Part shown: positions 1-7,768 of the stretch, piece by piece
Layout of the letters: each line of letters starts with the position of its first letter
How positions within the stretch are numbered: the first letter of the stretch is position 1
Assembly (NCBI GenBank): GCA_038831005.1
Contig: JAWBKZ010000004.1
Span: 223,460 to 287,459, forward strand
DNA from: Ignisphaera sp.
GTDB lineage: Archaea > Thermoproteota > Thermoprotei_A > Sulfolobales > Ignisphaeraceae
DNA: 64,000 bases
Direction: 5' to 3'
The notes under the pieces: generated by a model
Told to the model about the DNA's origin: nothing
The model's database searches: none
Seen by the model: the letters and a program-made list of their open reading frames with translations, nothing else
Position numbers and translations under genes: made by a program

Positions 1-2
1 AA

Positions 3-149
3 AATATAAGAGATGTGGTAGACTTTATCATCGGTAAAGTATTTGATGTTCTTGAACTACACAGCAATCTCTATAGGAGGTGGAAAAGTGCTAAGGAACC
101 TAAAATACAAGATCCTTGCCAAATCCTTTACGGCTTAAAAGATTCTTGA
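3..149 (+). CDS. ubiX: Probable UbiX-type flavin prenyltransferase, C-terminal end only
   Basis: Only the last 48 codons of a gene entering from the left edge are present, open from base 3 to a TGA at 147-149. The translation contains VDFIIGKVFDVL and then LYRRW. This resembles the usual C-terminus of UbiX/Pad1 flavin prenyltransferases, where a VDF-x2-GR-x-LD helix is followed by a terminal RW. Members of this family attach a dimethylallyl group to FMN, making the cofactor used by UbiD-type decarboxylases. About 19 residues follow the RW, which is longer than usual, and the frame overlaps the convergent gene at 100-594 by 50 bp. The call rests on a short C-terminal pattern only. Confidence 0.55.
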   Translation, partial: NIRDVVDFIIGKVFDVLELHSNLYRRWKSAKEPKIQDPCQILYGLKDS

Positions 150-594
150 GATTCCTGTTGTCCTCGCTTCTCTCCAACTCCTTCAGAAACATATCCTCCT
201 TCTGGGTATCACTTTTTGCAACAGCAAGACATTTACCATCGGGCAACAAGTATCTTTGTAAACATGATGAATACTGACACTTATACGAGATACAAGAATC
301 TTTAACCCATTTACAGAAAGCCGTAGATCTTCCATTAATAAGTTTAACCTCAAGCGCTTTTTTAGTACACCTAAAGAAGGAGCACATAGGGTTACACATA
401 CCGTTTACAGGTTTTGGTTGAACGTCTTTACGTTCTTCATATTGTTGCTGCCTAGGCAATCTAGTGAAATGATTATCTCTATATCGATGTTCCTCTACAC
501 GTTTTCTTTCTCTATAATCTTTAAAGTGTTGAGGCTTTTGTTGGCTGTATCTACTGTCTTTAGAATGCTTTATAGCTGATTCATCGTCTTTCAA
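100..594 (-). CDS. Unknown basic protein with a cysteine-rich C-terminal half
   Basis: A 164-residue protein I do not recognise. The first 65 residues are very polar and rich in K, R, E, Q and H, and look disordered. From about residue 66 there is a compact Cys-rich segment with eight cysteines (CNPMCSFFRC, then single Cys residues, then CQYSSC and a last Cys near residue 122), which suggests a metal-binding or disulfide-bonded module. The far C-terminus is again charged. It is the last gene of the leftward glyS-endA group. A TATA-like sequence (TATTTAAA read on this strand, at 611-618) lies just upstream of the start, so it may also have its own promoter. Confidence 0.7.
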   Translation of the reverse strand: MKDDESAIKHSKDSRYSQQKPQHFKDYRERKRVEEHRYRDNHFTRLPRQQQYEERKDVQPKPVNGMCNPMCSFFRCTKKALEVKLINGRSTAFCKWVKDSCISYKCQYSSCLQRYLLPDGKCLAVAKSDTQKEDMFLKELERSEDNRNLKNLLSRKGFGKDLVF

Positions 595-652
595 AAGGAT
601 TCACCATGACTTTAAATACCTAGACTTTCGGGTTTTCACCTAAGGTCTACTT

Positions 653-1219
653 CTACAACTTAATCCACTTAAAAACTATATAACGTATATTGTTGTCATC
701 TCTATCCACGATAGCTAGTACAGAGTGCTTCCTTACACTGTGGCTAACTCTACCAAGAGCTACTATATCTGTAGGCTTAATTTTGTGTTCTTTAGATACA
801 ACAGTAACAACATAGGGTGCATGTTCGTATCCTGGTCCCACAGTATATACAGTAAAATCTGCTCCATATTTAGTTCCACCCCTTATGATATAGTTACGAT
901 CCCTTAGATATTCATAAACATGATACTTAATATCAAAATCATGTGAAACATCTCTACAAAAACTCCATAGTTTATCACAGTCGATAGATTCGCCATTGAT
1001 ACTTACCTCAGCTAAACCTTTCCTACACATGTAGAGAGTTTCGTACATGGATAAAACTAAAGGTTCTTGATAGCTCTGATCAATCTTAGGTTTTGAGATA
1101 GATAGTGGTTTACCGTAGAATCGTTTGAAGAGGACATCGCTCTGGATTTTATCTAATACTAGGGACTTTCTACCAACAACATCTATCTTGGCTATGTAGT
1201 TCTTATCGTATACAGCCAT
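653..1219 (-). CDS. endA: tRNA-splicing endonuclease subunit
   Basis: A 188-residue EndA-family protein. These enzymes cut bulge-helix-bulge motifs in archaeal pre-tRNA (and pre-rRNA), leaving 2',3'-cyclic phosphate ends for ligation by RtcB. The C-terminal catalytic domain shows the family pattern: GGTKYGADF carries the catalytic Tyr, GYEHAPYVV the catalytic His, and SVRKHSVLAIV the catalytic Lys. The N-terminal domain (about residues 1-85) has the usual partner-binding fold length. In Crenarchaeota the enzyme is normally a heterotetramer, so a second, non-catalytic subunit should be encoded elsewhere. The start overlaps the preceding gene by 28 bp, which indicates co-transcription. This window also holds two interrupted tRNAs (5683-5913 and 52273-52363) that would be its substrates. 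Confidence 0.93.
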   Translation of the reverse strand: MAVYDKNYIAKIDVVGRKSLVLDKIQSDVLFKRFYGKPLSISKPKIDQSYQEPLVLSMYETLYMCRKGLAEVSINGESIDCDKLWSFCRDVSHDFDIKYHVYEYLRDRNYIIRGGTKYGADFTVYTVGPGYEHAPYVVTVVSKEHKIKPTDIVALGRVSHSVRKHSVLAIVDRDDNNIRYIVFKWIKL

Positions 1220-1872
1220 ACAATTTTTTCACCTAGATTAACAAGGTCTTGTATAATGTTGCCAAGTGATAGGATGAAGGTGGTTATTTGGATAGAGCTG
1301 TGCTTAAGATCATATGGCTGGCTTAAATAGATACCTCTATACATTTCAATTATGGTATCTCCATCTCTAAAGATCTTCGATATCTGTTGTACACCTTTAA
1401 CAGGGCTCTCTATGAAGTATCTAAGTATATCACTTAAACATGTTAGGTAATCTACAATGCTTTTGATAATATTTTGGATAGAAAGTATTGTTGATTCATC
1501 TATTGCTATCTGTCTCAAGCCAAGTAACTCCAACTCTAGGATGAATTTGTATAAAGAATTTGAAAGAACTGTTATAGAATCCAGTAGACTTACATAGTAG
1601 TTGGTACCTATCATCGAAACCGCTACCTTGGCTACATAACGAGCTAGATTATAACGTATATCGCGAACTGTTTTAAACTCTTCAACTACTTTACTCGCTC
1701 TAGTTCTAGTAGCTTCAAATTTCTGGTTGAATAAATGGTTCGCAATGTGTTGTGATTCTTGAACAATCCATAGAAGCTTAACTATATAGTTACGTATCTG
1801 CTCGATCAGATTTTCTTCAGCTAGAGAAATCTTTATTCTCTCGATTTCAGGTTCAACTATTTCGCTAGTCAT
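1192..1872 (-). CDS. Unknown helical protein upstream of endA
   Basis: A 226-residue protein without motifs that I recognise. It is almost entirely predicted alpha-helical with amphipathic heptad-like stretches (for example around SLAEENLIEQIRNYIVKLL and the middle third). It has only one cysteine and no obvious membrane segment or signal peptide. Its 3' end overlaps endA by 28 bp, so the two are probably translated from one message. A TATA-like sequence, TTTATATA on this strand at about 1927-1936, lies some 55 bp upstream, so this may be the first gene of an endA sub-operon. An accessory role for endA is only an inference from position. Confidence 0.75.
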   Translation of the reverse strand: MTSEIVEPEIERIKISLAEENLIEQIRNYIVKLLWIVQESQHIANHLFNQKFEATRTRASKVVEEFKTVRDIRYNLARYVAKVAVSMIGTNYYVSLLDSITVLSNSLYKFILELELLGLRQIAIDESTILSIQNIIKSIVDYLTCLSDILRYFIESPVKGVQQISKIFRDGDTIIEMYRGIYLSQPYDLKHSSIQITTFILSLGNIIQDLVNLGEKIVWLYTIRTT

Positions 1873-1973
1873 TATTGAAGCACCATTCTATGGAACAAGC
1901 CATCTAAGCAAAATAGTGTGAACATAGTATATAAATTTTTGGATTAGAACAACCTAGATCTACAATATAATAC

Positions 1974-2414
1974 TCATCTAGATAGAAAAGCACTACATTT
2001 TTCAACATTCTCTAACACTTCTTTGGCCACGTTCTTTAGTCGATCTAGACGCATAAGGTGCATATTCACGTCTTCGAGATGATGCTCATCAGAAAGTTCT
2101 CTACTGTACCTAAGCCAAAGTATACGTTCTTCTTCTATAGATACCTCATATATGTAGAAGGTCATTATAGCTATAGATTCAATTTCTTCAATCGTTAGAT
2201 TTTCCAAAGAAAGTGAATTATTTATGAGTCTAAGTATTTCTTCTAGTCTCTTAGACAATTTCACTAGGTTTGAAAGACCTTCGTTTAGTTTATCTAGCTT
2301 CTTTTCTTTAGATATCCTTTTTAATACGATTTTACATCTTTCTATATACCTACTATGTCTGTAGACAGCATTTTCAAGCATCTGGACAATATTCGTTTGA
2401 TTCATTTGGATCAA
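1974..2414 (-). CDS. Unknown small helical protein in the glyS cluster
   Basis: A 146-residue protein that I do not recognise. It is rich in Leu, Ile, Glu and Lys, and its spacing suggests long amphipathic helices, with a likely coiled coil around residues 25-70 and 110-140. It has two cysteines, which are not arranged as a metal site. The start lies 4 bp after the stop of the gene at 2418-2846, so translation is probably coupled. A nearby second Met (residue 4) is an alternative start. The context (glyS, unknown genes, endA) hints at translation or tRNA biology, without direct evidence. Confidence 0.72.
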   Translation of the reverse strand: MIQMNQTNIVQMLENAVYRHSRYIERCKIVLKRISKEKKLDKLNEGLSNLVKLSKRLEEILRLINNSLSLENLTIEEIESIAIMTFYIYEVSIEEERILWLRYSRELSDEHHLEDVNMHLMRLDRLKNVAKEVLENVEKCSAFLSR

Positions 2415-2417
2415 CTT

Positions 2418-2846
2418 CTATGTGCTTCTTATTGTACAAATACTCTTATCAGCTACGCCGTGTATTTTCATGAGTTCTGGATTAACGTGAACAACATCAC
2501 CAGATACATCATCAGCTATTAGAGCCCTGAATCTAAATCTTTTACGTCCTGCAATAGATATTTCGATAAAGTCTTTTACTCCAAGCTCCTTGGCCAAACC
2601 ACTAGGTATTTTAGCCTCATCTTTACCTATAGAAGAATCGTAGACGAGTCTGATTCTTTTCTCCTTAACAACTTTCCTATTCTTTGAGAGAATAGCGCTA
2701 GGTGGAGGCACTACAGCTAATAGCTTCTTGATATCTGTTTTTTCCTGTTTTTCCTCATATTCATAGCTCTTTGCTTCAACATTCTCGAAATCTTCTTTAA
2801 CTGTATCCATATACATCCCGATACATATACCTAGTAATGGATACAC
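2418..2846 (-). CDS. Unknown protein with a beta-barrel-like C-terminal domain
   Basis: A 142-residue protein as drawn from a GTG at 2846. A shorter form from ATG at 2816 or 2810 is more likely because the first ten residues (MYPLLGICIG) look non-native to the polar N-terminus that follows. Residues 20-60 are charged and probably flexible. Residues 65-142 form a compact, Val/Ile-rich domain containing KIPSGLAKELGVKDFIEISI, which resembles the AbrB/double-psi type of beta-strand pattern in transcription and ribosome-linked factors. It begins 12 bp after the glyS stop codon. The fold similarity is by eye and the function is unknown. Confidence 0.72.
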   Translation of the reverse strand: MYPLLGICIGMYMDTVKEDFENVEAKSYEYEEKQEKTDIKKLLAVVPPPSAILSKNRKVVKEKRIRLVYDSSIGKDEAKIPSGLAKELGVKDFIEISIAGRKRFRFRALIADDVSGDVVHVNPELMKIHGVADKSICTIRST

Positions 2847-2858
2847 ACTATAGAGATT

Positions 2859-4625
2859 TTAATCTTTTGGTTCAATAACTTGGTAACCCAAGCCAAATAT
2901 ATCGCACTCTTCTAGACCTATATCTAAAACCTTTACAAGATCCTGTAATGGAATTCTTATCTGTTTTCTACTGTCCCTATCCCTGATAGTTACCGTCGAT
3001 CCTGTGCTTATACTCTCATAATCTATTGTAACAACAAAAGGTATACCTATTTCATCAGCTATAGCATATTTCTTACCTATCGATTCTCCCTCTAATATGA
3101 GTGCATGGTGCTTAGATTTTATTGTCTCGTAGATCTCGCTTGCCATAGATTTAAAGGGCTGTTTATCAACAAGTGTAGCTATACCCACCTTTATAGGTGC
3201 TAATTTTTTTGGTAGAGATAGAACAATTCTTCCGTTCTCTAGCTCTTTGTATGCATACTCGAGAACTATATACATAAGTCTTTCAGCTCCAAATGAGGGC
3301 TCAGATACATGTGGCACAAATTTCTCTACCCACACTTTTTCCACACTATCCTCAACAACAAATACCGACTTTGGTATAGTAACACCATCAATAACTACGT
3401 TATCGCCTACAGTCGATTCCAGTACTTTAAGAAGTTCTTCTGGAGAATAATTAGAGAGGACCCTGAATACCTCTCCTGCTTGCTGACCATAGATATTCAG
3501 AATAAGCTTCTTATCGTATCTAGCTGTACGTTTTTTGATTACTAGGGGCTCTTTAAGTTGCCGAAGAGCGTAGAGATCAGCTCCACTATACTTAGCATGT
3601 CTCTCAAGATCATAGCTATGTCTATAAGCATGTCCTGAAATCTCTAGTTTACCCCATTTATCTACAATAACTATCTGATCGAATGTTTGCTTAGAATAGT
3701 GTGCTCTTTCTGAAGGCAGTTTCTCCTCAAAATAGCTATTTTCATCAGGTACACCCATCATTGATATAAATCTCTTCGACACACACATCCAGTAGGCAAG
3801 CCACGGACTTATAATTATGTTCTCTCTAAAGGCTTCGGTAGGAGAAATGGTTATGGGTTTGGATTCTCCGCGAGTTCTCTCTTCAGCCGTCAAAATCCTT
3901 ATCTTCTCATTATTGCATTTCTCCTCAAGAATAGAGCAGTCCGGATTTTGTGCATCATAGAAGAATTCTATCTCCATTATCGTAAACTCTCTTAACCTTA
4001 TAGGTCCTTGTCTAGGGGAAATCTCATTTCGTGCAACTTTACCTATCTGTACAATACCGAATGGAAGACGCTTCTTCATTAACTCATAGACGCGTTTGAA
4101 GTTTATGAACATTCCTTGAGCTGCTTCAGGTCTTAGATAGGCTAAGTTTTCTGGAGAGTAGGGTCCTACAAATGTTTGAAAGAGTAGCAGGAAACGTCTA
4201 ACTTCTGAGAATTTTCCTCCACAAGCAGGACAAACAATACCATGTTCTTCTATAAGTTTTCCTAACATTATCTCGTTTAATCCTTCAGCTGATATACCGA
4301 GTCTTTCTTCAATAAGGTGATCGGCTCTATAGACACGGTGGCAAGAGAGGCATTCTACAGCATAGTCCGTAAAACTTTCCTCATGTCCACTTGCTCTAAA
4401 AACTATAGCGGGATTTATTATAGGGGTCTCCACCTCTACAACAATATCTTGGTGTTGTTTAACAAACACTTCACGCCATAGGCTCACTATATTGTTCTTA
4501 AGCAAGACACCGAGGGGTCCTAAATCGTAGAACCCAGCTTGACCTCCATATATCTCGAATGAAGGCCATATAAAGCCTCTTCTGAAGGCTAGGTTCATGA
4601 TTTTGTCGTACTTTGATGTACTCAC
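2859..4625 (-). CDS. glyS: Glycyl-tRNA synthetase (class II, homodimeric type)
   Basis: At 588 residues this is the normal size for the archaeal/eukaryotic dimeric GlyRS, which charges tRNA-Gly with glycine. Class II signatures are clear: YDLGPLGVLLKNN near the N-terminus, motif 2 at IGKVARNEISPRQG, and motif 3 at EPSFGAERLMYIVLEY. An insertion after motif 1 holds CLSCHRVY and CPACGGKF, a Cys4 zinc ribbon around residues 93-137. The C-terminal 100 residues form the anticodon-binding domain (starting near LAPIKVGIATLVDK). It is the first gene of a leftward cluster with at least two unknown genes. It is divergent from speB, with about 113 bp between the starts for both promoters. Confidence 0.98.
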   Translation of the reverse strand: MSTSKYDKIMNLAFRRGFIWPSFEIYGGQAGFYDLGPLGVLLKNNIVSLWREVFVKQHQDIVVEVETPIINPAIVFRASGHEESFTDYAVECLSCHRVYRADHLIEERLGISAEGLNEIMLGKLIEEHGIVCPACGGKFSEVRRFLLLFQTFVGPYSPENLAYLRPEAAQGMFINFKRVYELMKKRLPFGIVQIGKVARNEISPRQGPIRLREFTIMEIEFFYDAQNPDCSILEEKCNNEKIRILTAEERTRGESKPITISPTEAFRENIIISPWLAYWMCVSKRFISMMGVPDENSYFEEKLPSERAHYSKQTFDQIVIVDKWGKLEISGHAYRHSYDLERHAKYSGADLYALRQLKEPLVIKKRTARYDKKLILNIYGQQAGEVFRVLSNYSPEELLKVLESTVGDNVVIDGVTIPKSVFVVEDSVEKVWVEKFVPHVSEPSFGAERLMYIVLEYAYKELENGRIVLSLPKKLAPIKVGIATLVDKQPFKSMASEIYETIKSKHHALILEGESIGKKYAIADEIGIPFVVTIDYESISTGSTVTIRDRDSRKQIRIPLQDLVKVLDIGLEECDIFGLGYQVIEPKD

Positions 4626-4738
4626 GCATTTACACCAGTATATACCGTTTCTGTAAAGCTAAAATTATACTGAACAGAGTATTAAGGCTATTATAGGTAA
4701 CAATGTCGAGAGAGGCACTGTAGTACGAGGTATCGATC

Positions 4739-5677
4739 ATGTGCTCCAAGATGTACTTAACAGGCACGGGATCTGGAGAAGCATTTCTAGGTTTTAACAA
4801 GAACAAGAATGAAACACCGTTTACGATCTTGGGCGTTCCTTTAGATATGTCTTCATCGTTCAGGAGCGGATGTGGTATAGCGCCAAGAAGGATTAGATTT
4901 GTATCTAGATCACTAGAGTTGTGTTCGATCATGACGGGAATAGATATAGAGTCTATAGGATTTGAGGACGTAGGTGATGTAGTGTTATCCCCAGGTGATA
5001 TGCAGGGTTCGCTGAAGAGAATAGAGTGTGTGGTAAGCGAAATCCTCAAAGATAGAGATAGGATACTAATCGCCATTGGCGGTGAACACACAATAACTCT
5101 ACCTATCTTCAAGAGTCTGGCTTCAGAGAGATCACCATGCCTGGTTGTACTAGATGCACATGCAGATCTAAGAGATGAATATCTGGGATCCAGATACAAT
5201 CATGCTACAGTAATTAAGAGAATTATTGAAGAGACCAAGAGCAGGATAATACTGTTAGGCGCTAGAGCCTTAAGCAGAGAAGAGGTAGAAGCATACCGTC
5301 AGCTAAAAGACTATATAGATATAATTAGTGTATGGCAAGGAAATGCCCCCCCAAATATAGAAAGAGAACTAATGCATGAGTTAGAGAGTTGTAGTGGGCT
5401 ATATGTATCAATAGATATGGATATACTTGATCCAACATATGCACCTGGTGTACAAACACCAGAACCTCTGGGACTTGATCCAACTACACTACTCAAAATA
5501 CTGTCACTGGTTGCTAACAATAGGATACATGTAATCGATCTAGTAGAGATATCGCCTATATATGATCAATCAGATATAACATCATTTCTTGCAGCAAAAA
5601 TAATCATAGAATTAACAGCAACAATCTATAGAAACATTTATCGAGATAGAGCAGAAAAGCACATGTGTAGGATGTAG
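4739..5677 (+). CDS. speB: Agmatinase/arginase-family ureohydrolase
   Basis: A 312-residue member of the arginase/agmatinase superfamily. The dinuclear Mn site is complete: GGEHTIT (His), DAHADLRD (Asp-x-His-x-Asp) and SIDMDILDPTYAPG (Asp-x-Asp). The length and the archaeal setting favour agmatinase, which releases urea from agmatine to give putrescine, or the related step that releases urea from N1-aminopropylagmatine. Which substrate is used cannot be read from the sequence. The window also carries an aminopropyltransferase (13585-14379), so both polyamine steps are present but not linked in one operon. The ATG at 4739 gives a normal family start. An earlier in-frame start is not obvious. 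Confidence 0.92.
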   Translation: MCSKMYLTGTGSGEAFLGFNKNKNETPFTILGVPLDMSSSFRSGCGIAPRRIRFVSRSLELCSIMTGIDIESIGFEDVGDVVLSPGDMQGSLKRIECVVSEILKDRDRILIAIGGEHTITLPIFKSLASERSPCLVVLDAHADLRDEYLGSRYNHATVIKRIIEETKSRIILLGARALSREEVEAYRQLKDYIDIISVWQGNAPPNIERELMHELESCSGLYVSIDMDILDPTYAPGVQTPEPLGLDPTTLLKILSLVANNRIHVIDLVEISPIYDQSDITSFLAAKIIIELTATIYRNIYRDRAEKHMCRM

Positions 5678-5682
5678 AGATA

Positions 5683-5744
5683 TGGTAGCCGGGCGGGGAT
5701 TCGAACCCCGGTCACGGGGGCTCTTTTCTTAACCGCCGCTACCC
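5683..5744 (-). tRNA. tRNA-Gln(UUG), 3' half with leader helix
   Basis: Read on the minus strand this piece begins with a 14-nt GC-rich leader (5744-5731) perfectly complementary to the end of the 5' half. It continues with the 3' splice bulge AG|C and then the 3' exon at 5720-5683. The exon holds nucleotide C38, anticodon-stem strand CCCCG, a 4-nt variable loop, the T-arm CGGGG-TTCGAAT-CCCCG, acceptor strand CCCGGCT, discriminator A and an encoded CCA. A TATA-like CTTAAATA on this strand (5785-5778) lies about 34 nt upstream of the leader helix, which suggests its own transcription start near 5755. The half fits only the 5' half at 5858-5913. Confidence 0.85.
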
Positions 5745-5777
5745 AGAGAGCTAGACAATACCAGTATAGATTGAAGG

Positions 5778-5815
5778 TATTTAAGTTTTAATAGATCCTC
5801 TAAAAATTTTTTAGA
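5778..5815 (-). promoter_or_regulatory. Terminator-like T tract and TATA box between the tRNA-Gln halves
   Basis: On the minus strand the 113-nt spacer between the two complementary arms is AT-rich. It contains, in order, a run of six T within a TCTAAAAAATTTTT-like palindrome (5815-5799), resembling an archaeal terminator, and then CTTAAATA (5785-5778), resembling a TATA box. The order terminator then promoter is what two separate transcripts would need. Both motifs are easy to find by chance in DNA this AT-rich. Confidence 0.45.
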
Positions 5816-5857
5816 AATATTCTGCACCGAATAGGGACATAATATGATATGTTGTGT

Positions 5858-5913
5858 GGGTAGCGGCGGTTAGATCCAAAGCCCCGCATCCTTGGCCGCT
5901 AGACGACCCGGCT
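5858..5913 (-). tRNA. tRNA-Gln(UUG), 5' half with trailer helix
   Basis: Read on the minus strand the 5' exon is 5913-5876: acceptor AGCCGGG, a 3-bp D-stem with an A-GG D-loop, anticodon-stem strand CGGGG, and loop CTTTGG that ends at position 37 with anticodon TTG (glutamine). It is followed by bulge nucleotide A, TCT, and a 14-nt trailer (5871-5858) perfectly complementary to the leader of the 3' half. With the 3' half it forms a textbook bulge-helix-bulge: central helix CTTT/AAAG flanked by GG|A and AG|C. If the two halves were one transcript the intron would be 155 nt (5721-5875). A TATA-like TTTTTAAC on this strand at 5950-5943 precedes it. Confidence 0.85.
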
Positions 5914-5989
5914 ACTTCAGAATAACTTATCGTTAGCTAAGGTTAAAAATTTTGTAGTTAGTGAGATCCTAGAGGAGATTACAGAAAAA

Positions 5990-5997
5990 TTTATAAG
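5990..5997 (+). promoter_or_regulatory. TATA box of the TFB gene
   Basis: TTTATAAG preceded by an A-rich BRE-like stretch. The expected transcription start, about 25 bp further on, would leave a leader of only some 10-15 nt before the ATG at 6031. Confidence 0.65.
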
Positions 5998-6030
5998 CTT
6001 TTCGCTCAAAGAGTTAAGAGGTAAGCTCTT

Positions 6031-6978
6031 ATGGTGATAAGACCTTCAGAACCTTCTCCAGAAGATATTGTTTCGAGATGTCCTAGCGGTAATATTGTGT
6101 ATGATGAAATTAGTGGTGAATGGATTTGTGCTGATAGTGGTGAAGTTATTTCCGAACATGTTATTGATAGAGGACCAGAATGGCGTGCTTTTACTGCAGA
6201 AGAGAAGGAGAGGAGAAGTCGTGCTGGAAGCCCTATAAATATAGCTCTACAAGATAGCGGGCTATCAACTATTATAGACTGGTATGATAGAGATGCATCG
6301 AGTAGGAAGCTGGATCTCAAGAGAAGACTCGAGCTCATTAGGATAAGGAGATGGCATAGTAGGACAAGGATTCAGAGTGCTGTAAGTAGAAATATCTTGC
6401 AGGCTCTAAATGAGCTTGAGAGAGTGGCAGAACAACTCAATTTACCTAGGTTTGTGAAAGAGGAGGCGGCAATAATATATAGAAGAGCTATAGAGAGAGA
6501 ACTTGTACGTGGAAGAGCGATAGAGAGTATGGTTGCTGCAGCACTTTATGCTGCTTGCAGAATACATGGTGTGCCTAGAACTCTTGATGAGATTTCGAAG
6601 TATACAAAGAGTAGTAGGAAAGATATTGCTAGATGTTACAGACTTCTTGTGAGAGAATTAAGCCTCAAGATACCTATTGTGGATGCTACAGAATATGCTC
6701 AAAGAATAGCATCAATGCTGGGTCTTAGCGGAGCTACAGCAAAACTTGCAGTAGATATTATCCAGAAGGCTAGAGAACTAGGTATAACAGCAGGCAGAGA
6801 TCCTGCAGGAATTGCAGCTGCTTCAGTATATATAGCGGCTCTTATAAATGATGAGAGAAGAACACAGAAAGAAGTTGCAGCAGCTGCAGGTGTGACTGAG
6901 GTAACAGTTAGAAATAGGTATAAAGAGCTTACAAAGGTATTAAACGTCCTCAAGATAAATAGTGAGGAAGAGACATAA
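6031..6978 (+). CDS. tfb: Transcription initiation factor B (TFB)
   Basis: A 315-residue archaeal TFIIB homologue. It bridges TBP-bound promoter DNA and RNA polymerase. The N-terminal ribbon (residues 14-40) keeps only part of the zinc site: [13 protein letters not shown] and later ICADSGEVI, so the usual two CxxC pairs are reduced to single cysteines, as I recall for Sulfolobus TFB1. The B-reader/linker contains [10 protein letters not shown], followed by LSTIIDWYD. Two cyclin repeats follow (about residues 108-205 and 208-305). The second ends with the BRE-recognition helix [12 protein letters not shown]. The gene stands alone with its own TATA box at 5990-5997 and is convergent with rpoP. 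Confidence 0.97.
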   Translation: MVIRPSEPSPEDIVSRCPSGNIVYDEISGEWICADSGEVISEHVIDRGPEWRAFTAEEKERRSRAGSPINIALQDSGLSTIIDWYDRDASSRKLDLKRRLELIRIRRWHSRTRIQSAVSRNILQALNELERVAEQLNLPRFVKEEAAIIYRRAIERELVRGRAIESMVAAALYAACRIHGVPRTLDEISKYTKSSRKDIARCYRLLVRELSLKIPIVDATEYAQRIASMLGLSGATAKLAVDIIQKARELGITAGRDPAGIAAASVYIAALINDERRTQKEVAAAAGVTEVTVRNRYKELTKVLNVLKINSEEET

Positions 6979-6987
6979 ATGTTGGAT

Positions 6988-7134
6988 TCAAATTGCTTTC
7001 AGTATCTTTATCTCACTACTTCTACTTTTTGCTATAACTCTATATCCGCAGTAGGGGCATCTGGTACTCAACATGACCTTTAACTCTGATTCATCAAATT
7101 CTTTGTAACACTTTATACATATGTATCTGGTCAT
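6988..7134 (-). CDS. rpoP: RNA polymerase subunit P (RpoP/Rpb12)
   Basis: A 48-residue zinc protein that is part of archaeal RNA polymerase, near the RpoB/RpoD side of the enzyme. The sequence begins MTRYICIKCYKEFDESEL and contains CPYCGYRVIAK, giving the two CxxC pairs of the Rpb12/RpoP zinc ribbon. The reading frame is open upstream to 7176, but the 14 extra residues do not match the family, so the ATG at 7134 is preferred. It is convergent with tfb (9 bp apart) and divergent from the aIF1 gene. Such small subunits are often missed by length-based calling. Confidence 0.93.
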   Translation of the reverse strand: MTRYICIKCYKEFDESELKVMLSTRCPYCGYRVIAKSRSSEIKILKAI

Positions 7135-7220
7135 AGAGTTCAACCTTGTATGCACATCATATAGAAAACTAGTCAAATTTTTAAACTGTTACGCTAGAAA
7201 CTGTATGGGCATGCAAACCA

Positions 7221-7541
7221 ATGAAAGTAGACACACTATGTGCTGGATTACCTTCAGAACTATGTGCACAACTTGAAACAGAATCACAAGTCATAAAAAT
7301 AAAGCTAGAGCGCAGAAAAATGAGTAAGGTTGTAACAGTAATAGAAGGTATAGACGATAAAACCTTTGACTTAAAGAAGCTTGCTTCTTACCTAAAAACA
7401 AAGTTAGCTGCTGGAGGTACTCTAAAGAACGGTAGAATAGAGATACAGGGAGATCATAGATCTAAAGTAAAGAAAATATTGGTCGAAGAGCTGGGATTCA
7501 ATCCTGATAACATAGTATTCATTGAAGAAGGAGGATCATGA
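7221..7541 (+). CDS. Translation initiation factor aIF1 (SUI1 family)
   Basis: A 106-residue SUI1/eIF1 homologue. It binds the small ribosomal subunit near the P site and improves start-codon selection. The conserved core is present from about residue 25: [16 protein letters not shown], then [18 protein letters not shown] with the typical GG-T-KNG-IE-QGDH pattern, and a final beta strand ending IVFIEEGG. The N-terminus lacks a zinc motif, as is normal for archaeal aIF1. The ATG at 7221 is the only good start. A C/D box RNA on the other strand follows at 7692-7742. Confidence 0.95.
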   Translation: MKVDTLCAGLPSELCAQLETESQVIKIKLERRKMSKVVTVIEGIDDKTFDLKKLASYLKTKLAAGGTLKNGRIEIQGDHRSKVKKILVEELGFNPDNIVFIEEGGS

Positions 7542-7691
7542 ACCAGTAAAAGAGGCCAGTAAAAGAGTAGAGTTAATGAAGTATAATAGTTTCTATGGCT
7601 CCAGTAATGATATATGCGATCAATCCAAAGTTTTTGTTTTACTTAATACGAACTTATTTATCTATGTTGGGTTCTGTACGCACTAGAGCAG

Positions 7692-7742
7692 TCAGGGCGA
7701 GAGCTCTTCATCACGAAATCAGCCGGTTTGCATAATCATCAT
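7692..7742 (-). ncRNA. C/D box guide sRNA (sR-a)
   Basis: On the minus strand all four boxes occur in order at canonical spacing: C (ATGATGA, 7742-7736), a 13-nt guide, D' (CTGA, 7722-7719), a 4-nt spacer, C' (GTGATGA, 7714-7708), a 12-nt guide, and D (CTGA, 7695-7692). This is the complete layout of archaeal 2'-O-methylation guide RNAs that assemble with L7Ae, Nop5 and fibrillarin. By the N+5 rule the D guide would direct methylation within GGCGAGAGCUCU and the D' guide within CCGGUUUGCAUAA. I cannot name the rRNA or tRNA targets. It lies downstream of, and on the same strand as, the RimK-like gene and could be processed from that message. Confidence 0.85.
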
Positions 7743-7768
7743 TCAACTCAATATATGTATCACAACAC

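Noticed and set aside
4630..5199. Minus-strand frame of 189 codons opposite speB
   Set aside because: It lies fully over the motif-complete agmatinase gene and its translation is Ser/Leu-rich and unlike any protein. It is a shadow frame.
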